Source: Lachnospiraceae bacterium (GTDB lineage: Bacteria; Bacillota; Clostridia; Lachnospirales; Lachnospiraceae). From it: a stretch of 64,000 nt of DNA. The position numbers and the translations under genes were made by a program. Below the pieces are notes generated by a model, which saw only the letters and a list, made by a program, of their open reading frames with translations, had not been told where the DNA came from and made no database searches. Location of the stretch: contig JAILRA010000006.1 in NCBI GenBank assembly GCA_024698715.1, forward strand, positions 1 to 64,000, written 5' to 3'. This document shows positions 50,305 through 58,829 of this stretch, one piece after another (the first letter of the stretch is position 1; each line of letters opens with the position of its first letter).

Positions 50305-53300
50305 TTATATAATTTTTGCAATTCTGTCAAATACTCTTGAACAGTTATTTTGATCGTTATATGCAAAGAAATTGTCGATCCTGTTTCTGTATTTTTCTTT
50401 CAGCTCGCATCCGGATTGTATGTATTCAATGATCAGATCAACTATGTCTTCAAGCTCGTACACAACTTCTCCGAAACCGTCTTCTTCATATTCAAAATAG
50501 CCTTTATCGTATGTGTGCTCTCCGGAGAAGAACTGTTCCCTGTCAAACTGCACATACAAAACAGGTTTTCTCAAATAAGCAAAATCCATTGCCGTTGAAG
50601 AATAATCTGTAACAAGCAGATCCGCTTCTGCGAACGCTTCTCTGTATTTTTTCTCAAGTCCCAGATTTTCAACGCGTTCATCATTACATATCTTATCCAT
50701 GCAGTCTCTGAAATTCGTATGAGGCATAAAACATAACGTATATCCGAACTGTTCACATGCATCCAGAAGTCTTTCATTATTGAGAAGATCATGATAGAAA
50801 ATACCAAACTCTGTTTTTTCAATATCATCCCTGGCCTTTGTCGCATACTTATCCGATTTTGCGGCATTATAATCTTTCATGAGCCATTTTCTCCAGGTCG
50901 GCATTATCATTATTTTTTTCTTTTCGTCATGATAAAGTCTGTCATATCTGGGAAGTCCCGTCAGCCAGACATTTTTTTCATCATAATAGTATTTATAATT
51001 AAGTATTGACGCTGCTTCTTTTGGGGCGGAACAGATAAACCCTTCTATATTCTTGTTGTATCTGTTAAGCCACCTGCTAAGATCATCTTTTATAACTCCG
51101 TGTTGCAGGAATACAAACTTATGATCCGCATACATATCTTTAAATACATGCCCGGATATTCCTTTTCGCCATAAAGGATCTATTATGTATTCATCCGCCT
51201 GAGAAGAAATAATGACATCTGCGATCATATGAAGTATCAGGTGTTCGTCCGAATCCTGATCAAGTACGTTTCCCGTCTCCGTAAGACGTTCAAAATCGGG
51301 CGAATCCTTATCAATTACAAAATATACTTCCACATCCGGATTATCAAGTTTTGACAGATACCTGAAAAAAGCTTCACCGTTATCGTCAGCAACACTGTAT
51401 CTGTCCGAAACAAGCCATATCTTCTTGTTCTTTTTTAGATACCAGTTTTTTCTTGCCAGAGCCGCTCTTCTTATGTCCAGCGCCCTGATTATTTCTTTCT
51501 GCTTTCCTACGGCACTTTTTGAAACCTGCTCTTCAAAATCCTTTTCAAAATCCATGTATTCCTTCATCTGAACGACATTCCAGATATGAAGAGCATTTTT
51601 CTGAAGTCTGACCACCCAGTCCTCACACGAATAAAATGACCACGAAAACTGCCTTGTAATAGGCATAAACTTTCCTAACAGGATCTTTTTCCTTTCAAAC
51701 TCCATTCCTTCCGTTGAAGAATAAAAAGTAAGTGTTTCTTCCTCAGTGACTTTATCCAGCGGGATCTCCAGAATGAATGACCTGGTAAACAAAGCGATAT
51801 CACCCAGTACCTTAATGCTTTCATCCCTGTTTTTGGTCTCTTCCGATACATCATCCTTTAAATAGTATCTTTCGTCATTCAGACTTACCCATGTACTGAT
51901 ATCATCTTCAAGATCACTGCAGATTCCGCGAATGCTCAGAACTCCGTTTTCTATGTGCATAAATTCAAGTTTAATACTGCATTCCCCTGCATCTGCAACA
52001 TAATGACCGTCAAAGCTGTATTCGACATCATTTTTCTCTTCGTCATATTCTTTTTCAATCAGACCTGAATTTCTTAGTTTTGCTGCATAAAACAACTGCT
52101 CGGTCTTTAAACATCTCTGTGACAGGATAACTTCAATATCAATCTTTTTAAGAATTTCTTTTATGAGTCGGCAATATTCTTCAAAACCTTCTCTGCCGAT
52201 CACCTCATCCGCCTTTTCACCGTCTCCGTCCGAAAGAAGCCTCCACTGAAGTTGTCCCATAACCGTATACTGTATATACTTCGGAACATATCCGAACTTT
52301 TTTTCGGAACCCTCGATCAGATATTCAAGCATATCTTTAACATAAGGTATATAATATTTTTCCGTATTCTTACTCTGCTGAATTGCCGACAGAGAACCGA
52401 CACTTCTTCGTCTGTACCAGTATTTGCAGTCCGAAACGAGACCAACTGCAGGAATATCATCCATCATCACATCATTGACGAACTTTATATCTTCCCCATT
52501 GATCAGTTCGGGATCAAACTCAAATCGCTCCTTTATTTTTTCGGTTTTAAAAAAAGTTGCTGCGGTAAAGTACTGTGGTTTGTCCCACTCGTCAAGCATG
52601 TTAAGTATTCTGGTTCCGTTTTCAAACCGATATGACGTCCAGTGTTCATCTTTTTGAGCATCAAAAAACTGCAGAGGATACGTAACTACGGAAATTTTAT
52701 CCTCGTTTTCTTCAAAAAAGGTAAAACATTTTTCAAATACATTTTCAGATAGTTTGTCATCGGAATCCGGAAATGTAATATATTTTCCCGTAGCTATTTT
52801 TATTCCTGCATTTCGTGCCAAAGAAACGCCTTCGTTTTCTTTATGAAGAACCTTTATCCATGGGTATTTTGCAGCATACCTGTCGCATATTTCTTCCGAG
52901 CCGTCATCGGAACCGTCATCGATCAGGATCAATTCATATATATTGTCAAAAACATAATTATGATACACCGCTTCGGGATTCCTGCGAAGATATTTGGCCA
53001 GAATATCCTGTTTCTGAGAAAGGACACTCTCGATCATTTCCACAAGAAAATCCGCTGTGTTGTAAACAGCCACAACAACCGAGATCATATAGTTATATGA
53101 TCTCTGATAGTCGGGAAGCTCCCCGAATTTATATCTGTATCCTTTTATTTGTCTCGGAACGGCTGTAAGAAAACGGGCTATTTTGTAAGTCCTTGAATTA
53201 CGCGTTTCTGTCAATTCAAACAAAAACTTATCACGTTCCATGAGAAGTTTCTGTCTCTCTATTTCCGTTTCGGAAAGTTTTCGTTTGATTTTTTCCAATT

Positions 53301-53319
53301 CCTTTTGATCGTTTCGCAT
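50305..53319 (-). CDS. GT2 glycosyltransferase fused to TagF-like glycerophosphotransferase (subtype B) with N-terminal coiled coil
   Basis: 1004 aa. Residues 1-~45 are a charged coiled coil (KIKRKLSETEIERQKLLMER) followed by an amphipathic NSRTYKIARFLTAVPRQIKG stretch, common in glycan-locus GT2 proteins. GT2: YMISVVVAVYNTADFLVEMI, LIDDGSDDGSEE, YITFPDSDDKLS. C-terminal glycerophosphotransferase: KFVFLQHGVIKDDLSRWLNR, IMIMPTWRKWLM, FMPHTNF, LLVTDYSSTAMDFAYLRKPV. ATG 53319 is chosen for GGGTGA just upstream. It follows the 1207-aa paralogue by ~40 nt. Confidence 0.9.
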   Translation of the reverse strand: MRNDQKELEKIKRKLSETEIERQKLLMERDKFLFELTETRNSRTYKIARFLTAVPRQIKGYRYKFGELPDYQRSYNYMISVVVAVYNTADFLVEMIESVLSQKQDILAKYLRRNPEAVYHNYVFDNIYELILIDDGSDDGSEEICDRYAAKYPWIKVLHKENEGVSLARNAGIKIATGKYITFPDSDDKLSENVFEKCFTFFEENEDKISVVTYPLQFFDAQKDEHWTSYRFENGTRILNMLDEWDKPQYFTAATFFKTEKIKERFEFDPELINGEDIKFVNDVMMDDIPAVGLVSDCKYWYRRRSVGSLSAIQQSKNTEKYYIPYVKDMLEYLIEGSEKKFGYVPKYIQYTVMGQLQWRLLSDGDGEKADEVIGREGFEEYCRLIKEILKKIDIEVILSQRCLKTEQLFYAAKLRNSGLIEKEYDEEKNDVEYSFDGHYVADAGECSIKLEFMHIENGVLSIRGICSDLEDDISTWVSLNDERYYLKDDVSEETKNRDESIKVLGDIALFTRSFILEIPLDKVTEEETLTFYSSTEGMEFERKKILLGKFMPITRQFSWSFYSCEDWVVRLQKNALHIWNVVQMKEYMDFEKDFEEQVSKSAVGKQKEIIRALDIRRAALARKNWYLKKNKKIWLVSDRYSVADDNGEAFFRYLSKLDNPDVEVYFVIDKDSPDFERLTETGNVLDQDSDEHLILHMIADVIISSQADEYIIDPLWRKGISGHVFKDMYADHKFVFLQHGVIKDDLSRWLNRYNKNIEGFICSAPKEAASILNYKYYYDEKNVWLTGLPRYDRLYHDEKKKIMIMPTWRKWLMKDYNAAKSDKYATKARDDIEKTEFGIFYHDLLNNERLLDACEQFGYTLCFMPHTNFRDCMDKICNDERVENLGLEKKYREAFAEADLLVTDYSSTAMDFAYLRKPVLYVQFDREQFFSGEHTYDKGYFEYEEDGFGEVVYELEDIVDLIIEYIQSGCELKEKYRNRIDNFFAYNDQNNCSRVFDRIAKII

Positions 53320-53358
53320 TATTTCACCCATGCACTATAGTACCCAAACTCTGAATTA

Positions 53359-56300
53359 TTATCTGTCAAGTCCTTTTATCTTTTCGTATACTCTCTGACA
53401 GTTGTTCTTATCATGGAATTTAAAGAATCTGTCCATTCTTTCGGAGTAAGGTTCGTGAACTTTGCATCCGTTTTTCATATATTCGATAATAAGGTTTATC
53501 AAACTTTCCAGATCATATGTCACTTCACCGAAACCGTCTTTTTCATAATCAAAATATCCCGGAACATATACATGACCGTCAAAAAATTCATCCTTATCAA
53601 ACTGACAGTAAACCACCGGTTTATGAAGCAGCGCAAACTCCATTGCGGAAGATGAGTAATCGGTCATAACCAGACTGGCTTCCGCAAAAACATCTTTGTA
53701 TTCAACATCGAAATCAAAGAATTCCACGCGCTTATCATGCTTAAAACCATGAAGTCCGTGTAATTTTATGGAAGGATGCGGCATAAAGCAGATCTGATAA
53801 TCATATTTTGCCGCTTCCGAAAGAAGTTTTTCGTCAGTTATCAGAGCATTATAGAATCTGTAATATGCACTGTTCTCATATCCTTTAACAAGCATGTTTT
53901 CCGGACCGGCCATGCGCATAAGACTCCTTCTCCATGTTGGCATGATAACTATTTTTCGTTTCTCGTTATCATATAATCTGTCATGTCTCGGCAAACCGGT
54001 GAGCCATACATTCTCAGGTTTGTAGAAGTATTCGCAATCCAGTATTGACTGTGCTTCTCTTTCGGCTGTACAGACAAAACCTGCCATATTCTTACTATAT
54101 CTGTTCAGCCACTCTGACAGATCGTCTTTTATGATCCCGTGCTGAAGGAATACAAATTTCTTTCTCGCAAGAAGATCACATATAGTGTCCGTTTTCTTTT
54201 TATCACGATACCACGGATTAATGACAAACTCATCTCCCGCACTGGAGATCACGTAATCGGCAACCAGTTGTAAAAGATAATGCTGTTGCGAATTTCTGGC
54301 TACCGTTTTACCGATCTTCTTCATACGTTCAAAATCATCGGAATTACCGTCAATCACAAAATAAGCATCCACATCCGGATCCTTTTTTTCCGTTACAAAT
54401 CTGAATAAGGCTTCACCGTTATCTCCCGCAACATTTACCCGATCCGATATTAACCATATTTTCCTTTTATTGTCATTATACGCCAGATAACCAATTGCCA
54501 TCTGTCTTAATTCAATCATTTCCGAGAGTTCATTACCTCCCTTGGAGTTGAGGATCTCATTTTCAAATTCTCTTTCATAATTGATACCGGCAGACAATCC
54601 CACGGTTCTTCTTATGACGATTTCCCTGTCTTCAATTCTTGATGCCCATCCGTCCTTTTTATAATATGACTTTTTGTAAGTCTGAGTTATGGGCATGTTT
54701 TTTTTGCATCTTAGATCACGCTTCTGGACTTTTATTTCCTTTTCTTCGATTTCACCGAAAAAAGAAATCCTGTACTCTTCAATATCTCTGTCAAGCTTAA
54801 CCGTAATAAGAAATGTCTTGGCAAAGAAACAGATGTCATCCATGGAATACTTGTTTATATCCCTGTCAACCGTTGTATATTCGCATTTTTCTCCGTTAAC
54901 ATATATTGCAAGTCCGACATCCGAACAAAAATCCATACCATATCCTTCCAGTTTCAGGACCTCATCTTCTATTTCCATAAATTCGAATGCAATATAACTT
55001 CTCCCTATGGATGTACCTATACCCGTATTGCCGAAAAAATAGAACGCATCATCGCCTTCCCGGACTATTTCTGCCTGTTTCCCATATTTTTGGGCCAGCA
55101 TATAGTATTTATTTTCATCCCAGATCTTCTTCTGGTAAAGTATTACGTCGTCTTCAACATATTTTAATAATTCAATCGCCTTTTTCTTAAAAGCGGCAAA
55201 CCCGTCTTCTCCGAGAACTTTTTTTGCCTGCTCTCCCTTGTCGTTTGGTGAAAATCTCCACTGAAGCTGTCCCATCACATTATACTGGACATAAAGCGGA
55301 GGCATTCCATTCTCGTTGAGATTATCAAGAATGGTCTTTTCAAGAATATTTTCAAGGAAAAACAGGTAAGTCCCTGGCTTGGTTCTGCTCAACTGTATGG
55401 CAGATTGTTCGCCTGCGATCCTCTTCCTGTACATATATTTTGTTGTGCCGATAAGACCCAGTTTGGTCCCTTTCCTGAAAATGCTGCCGTATATATAATA
55501 TAAGTCTTCCCCGATCTCTATATTCTCATCAAACAGAATACTTTTGTCCGTTCTGAATGTCGATCCCGAGACGAATACGGTTACAGCCCTCGGATTTTCG
55601 ATCAGATCCACAACTTCCCTTTTCTTGGAAAACTTATTGTTTGTCCAGTGTTCTCCCGTATAAGCCTCAAAAAAATGTACCGGAACCGTTGTCATTACAA
55701 TCTCGGGGTTATTCTCAAAAAACTCTGTAGATTCGGCCATATGATTATTTAAAAGAACATCGTCGGAGTCAACATACAAAGTGTATTTTCCGCTTGATCT
55801 TCCTATGGCAAGATTTCTGGCGGACGAAACACCGCCGTTTGCTTTATGAAACACTTTAATTCTGTCATCAAATCCGGCATATTCATCCAGAATCCGAGAA
55901 GAACCGTCCGTTGACCCGTCATCAACAAGAATGAATTCAAAACACTTCAAAAAACATCTTCTTCCGTAATCATCGGAATCATTTCCTATTATGAACTTTT
56001 CGAGTTTTTGTGTATCCTGTTCCAACACGCTGTTTATCATTTCCGCAAGATAATACTGCGTGTTATATACCGCCGTAATGACAGAAACCATACAGTCATA
56101 AATCCTGTCACAGATCTGAAGTGAGAATGAATTGTCGGATTCGCATACGGGCGTTACTTCAAAGGAGACATCATTAATATCAATATGAATTATCTCAGGT
56201 TTTATTAAATCGTTTTTACAAACAACCGTACAATCTTCTTCATTTATCCGTACGATAAATTTATATGCATCGTTTTTATCAAAACAAAAATTCTTCAGAT

Positions 56301-56982
56301 CCCACTCGACTTTACATATTCTTCTTAAGCCGTTATCTGTTTTTTCAGTCAGGGATATTCCGGAATTTTTTATTTTTTCTCCTGAAGTCAAAGATACAAT
56401 ATTTACTTTTATATCACCGCATATCATCGGCAAATCAATATACGCGGCAAAAATACGATCAATAAACTCATATCCTGCAAGATGAGCACAGAACATATCT
56501 TTTTCAAAAAGTTCAAGCTGTCTGAATCTGGCAGACAATAAGCCTCCCTCCGTCCAAAATGCACAGAAAACCGATCTGTCATTTTCATCAATTATCAAAG
56601 GTCCGATCTGACGATAGGAAGAGTCCGTTCCTTCCGCTTTGGCGACTTTATTTCGGATAAAACACGACTTATTTCCGTCGGGAGTTTCCCATGCGACGGC
56701 AATTCTCGCCGACTGTTGATTGAGATGTTTCATCTGGAAAAGAACTGTATCATCAAAATTTACGGTAATACATCCGTTCTCAGGTTCAATCTTACGAACA
56801 TCTAATGCTTCTTCTTTGTCATATAGCCATAAAAACAAAGCCGCATCGCAATTCTCTTTCAACGAAATATTACCGTTGGTATTAATGGAAAGTCTGTTTC
56901 CGTCCATCCAGACCTGAGCATCAATTACGTCATTCGGTTTCAATTTTCCATCATATATTGTTTTGGTTAACTGCTCTATCAT
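53359..56982 (-). CDS. GT2 glycosyltransferase fused to TagF-like glycerophosphotransferase (subtype B) with extra N-terminal beta domain
   Basis: 1207 aa. The N-terminal ~290 residues are beta-rich and unlike the paralogues, with no signal peptide. GT2 domain from about residue 295: MVSVITAVYNTQYYLAEMIN, LVDDGSTDGSSR, TLYVDSDDVLLNN. Middle beta region. C-terminal transferase: KFVFLQHGIIKDDLSEWLNR, IVIMPTWRRSLMR, FMPHPSIK, LVMTDYSSSAMEFALLHKPV. It overlaps the upstream TagB/F-like gene by 32 nt, with AAGGA before ATG 56982, showing co-translation. Likely builds a repeating glycosyl-glycerophosphate unit together with its neighbours. Confidence 0.9.
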   Translation of the reverse strand: MIEQLTKTIYDGKLKPNDVIDAQVWMDGNRLSINTNGNISLKENCDAALFLWLYDKEEALDVRKIEPENGCITVNFDDTVLFQMKHLNQQSARIAVAWETPDGNKSCFIRNKVAKAEGTDSSYRQIGPLIIDENDRSVFCAFWTEGGLLSARFRQLELFEKDMFCAHLAGYEFIDRIFAAYIDLPMICGDIKVNIVSLTSGEKIKNSGISLTEKTDNGLRRICKVEWDLKNFCFDKNDAYKFIVRINEEDCTVVCKNDLIKPEIIHIDINDVSFEVTPVCESDNSFSLQICDRIYDCMVSVITAVYNTQYYLAEMINSVLEQDTQKLEKFIIGNDSDDYGRRCFLKCFEFILVDDGSTDGSSRILDEYAGFDDRIKVFHKANGGVSSARNLAIGRSSGKYTLYVDSDDVLLNNHMAESTEFFENNPEIVMTTVPVHFFEAYTGEHWTNNKFSKKREVVDLIENPRAVTVFVSGSTFRTDKSILFDENIEIGEDLYYIYGSIFRKGTKLGLIGTTKYMYRKRIAGEQSAIQLSRTKPGTYLFFLENILEKTILDNLNENGMPPLYVQYNVMGQLQWRFSPNDKGEQAKKVLGEDGFAAFKKKAIELLKYVEDDVILYQKKIWDENKYYMLAQKYGKQAEIVREGDDAFYFFGNTGIGTSIGRSYIAFEFMEIEDEVLKLEGYGMDFCSDVGLAIYVNGEKCEYTTVDRDINKYSMDDICFFAKTFLITVKLDRDIEEYRISFFGEIEEKEIKVQKRDLRCKKNMPITQTYKKSYYKKDGWASRIEDREIVIRRTVGLSAGINYEREFENEILNSKGGNELSEMIELRQMAIGYLAYNDNKRKIWLISDRVNVAGDNGEALFRFVTEKKDPDVDAYFVIDGNSDDFERMKKIGKTVARNSQQHYLLQLVADYVISSAGDEFVINPWYRDKKKTDTICDLLARKKFVFLQHGIIKDDLSEWLNRYSKNMAGFVCTAEREAQSILDCEYFYKPENVWLTGLPRHDRLYDNEKRKIVIMPTWRRSLMRMAGPENMLVKGYENSAYYRFYNALITDEKLLSEAAKYDYQICFMPHPSIKLHGLHGFKHDKRVEFFDFDVEYKDVFAEASLVMTDYSSSAMEFALLHKPVVYCQFDKDEFFDGHVYVPGYFDYEKDGFGEVTYDLESLINLIIEYMKNGCKVHEPYSERMDRFFKFHDKNNCQRVYEKIKGLDR

Positions 56983-58819
56983 TTTGTAATTCCTTTATCT
57001 TTTCATACACTCTTTTGCAATAATCCCCTTCAAACAGCCACAGTTTTTCAATCCTGTCGCGATATGACTGTTTCAGTTCAAAATCATTTTTTAAATAATC
57101 GTTCAATAATACAAGAAGATCTTTTTCCTTCAGACAGACTTCGCCCAATCCGTCACGGGTATAATCGAAATAGCCCTTTTTATACGTGTGTTCTTTATAA
57201 AAAGATTCCTTGTCAAAATGATAATATATGACAGGTTTTCTTAAATATGCGAAGTCAAATGCAACACTGCTGTAATCCGTAACAAGTAATGCACCCTGTG
57301 CAAATGCGTCCCTGTAGGTTTTGGTATAATTCCATATCTCAACCCCATCACGTTTTAATTCATCGAAATACCCTTTCATCAAAGGATGAGCCATAAAGCA
57401 AATCTTAAAGCCAAGTTTTCTGCATTTTCTTAATAATTGCCTGTTCGTCAGAAGACTCTTGTATTTCTTATAAAAATCACTCTTCTTAAAATCTTTCTTC
57501 ATAACCCATCTCATGGTATGGTGTTTTTCATCCCATACCTGTTCCATCAGACTTTTTCGCCAGCTGGGCATTATAAGAATAATCTTTTTTCTGTCATCAT
57601 AAAGTCTGTCATACCGTGGAAGTCCGGTAAACCATACTTCTTTTTCGGTATAATGATACGGATAATCCAATACGGACTTGTACTCATCTTTTGTACTGGT
57701 AACAAAACCGGTAAAATTGGTATTAAACCTTTCCAGAGTCGGGCTCATGTCATCCTTGATAACACCGTGCTGAAGAAAGATTATCTTCGGTCTGTGATAC
57801 AGATCCCTGAAGAATTCCGCATCATCCCAAAACGGATTCTCCACAACTCCGTTACACTGCGAAGAAATGATATAATCCGCAACAAGCGATAGCTTATAGT
57901 GTTCTTTCGAATATAATGGAATCACCTTGCCTATTTTACTCAGTTCGTTAAAATCTCTGGAATCTTCCGAAATCAGAAAAAAACAGTCCGCTTCATTTAA
58001 AGCTGATGCATACTCAAACAGTGTTCCGGCCGAATCATCCGCCATATCCGGTCGATCCATGAAAAGCCAGATCGGTCTTGACTTTCTATTTATTTTGTCA
58101 TAATAGAAATCCCTTAATTCATTAACCCATTCGGATCTGTCGGGAAAAGAATTTTTTATTTCCTCCCTGAATTTTTTTTCTTTAGTAATTATATATTCTT
58201 CATCTGCTTTTTTACATACTATATGATTTTCTTCGATAAAAAAAATCCATCCGTCTTTAGCAAAAAACTGTTCTTTGATGCAATCTGCGATCGGAGAAAA
58301 TCTCATTGAATTTATTCGACCGTATTCCGCTTCCAGTCCATTCACTTCATTGGAAAAATGTATTACGGTATTCTCAGAAAGCATGATATTAATTTTGAAT
58401 GCGGTTCTTTTTTCATATACAACGTCTTCATACGAAAGGTCGAAACCGGCTTCATACATTTCAACCGAAAGCAGATGTCCGCTTTCATATGCCTTAAATG
58501 TAAAATCACCCAGCACGGAAGGGAATGAAGTGTGGCCTTCAATAGTAAGACAACCCTTATTAAATTCAAAAAAGTGAATATAAACGGCAAGATATGACAG
58601 ATTGGCTGCATTGCATTCGCCAACCCTTATCATAATATCGTTCTCTATGGGTATCAATATCGGATCTGTCTCATATTTTAAAGACAAAAAGTATATTACG
58701 AGTGGCATTTCAGCCATGCCGATCTTATCTATTATTTCATCATCCGATAATGATTTCAGATATTCCGTTTTGGCCGGTATTTCCGTGTCATCCTGTGTTT
58801 TTCTGTTTGATCCGCTCAT
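56951..58819 (-). CDS. Stand-alone TagB/TagF-like glycerophosphotransferase (subtype B)
   Basis: 622 aa with no GT2 domain. The N-terminal ~230 residues are a beta-rich region similar to the middle part of the fusion proteins. C-terminal CDP-glycerol glycerophosphotransferase domain: PKIIFLQHGVIKDDMSPTLE, ILIMPSWRKSLMEQ, CFMAHPLMK, LLVTDYSSVAFDFAYLRKPV. Without a glycosyltransferase half it may act as a primase (TagB-like) or polymerase using the glycosylated acceptor made by others. ATG 58819 is chosen over an in-frame TTG at 58840; the start is 10 nt after the stop of the preceding gene, implying coupling. Confidence 0.85.
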   Translation of the reverse strand: MSGSNRKTQDDTEIPAKTEYLKSLSDDEIIDKIGMAEMPLVIYFLSLKYETDPILIPIENDIMIRVGECNAANLSYLAVYIHFFEFNKGCLTIEGHTSFPSVLGDFTFKAYESGHLLSVEMYEAGFDLSYEDVVYEKRTAFKINIMLSENTVIHFSNEVNGLEAEYGRINSMRFSPIADCIKEQFFAKDGWIFFIEENHIVCKKADEEYIITKEKKFREEIKNSFPDRSEWVNELRDFYYDKINRKSRPIWLFMDRPDMADDSAGTLFEYASALNEADCFFLISEDSRDFNELSKIGKVIPLYSKEHYKLSLVADYIISSQCNGVVENPFWDDAEFFRDLYHRPKIIFLQHGVIKDDMSPTLERFNTNFTGFVTSTKDEYKSVLDYPYHYTEKEVWFTGLPRYDRLYDDRKKIILIMPSWRKSLMEQVWDEKHHTMRWVMKKDFKKSDFYKKYKSLLTNRQLLRKCRKLGFKICFMAHPLMKGYFDELKRDGVEIWNYTKTYRDAFAQGALLVTDYSSVAFDFAYLRKPVIYYHFDKESFYKEHTYKKGYFDYTRDGLGEVCLKEKDLLVLLNDYLKNDFELKQSYRDRIEKLWLFEGDYCKRVYEKIKELQNDRAVNQNNI

Positions 58820-58829
58820 TCTACACTTT

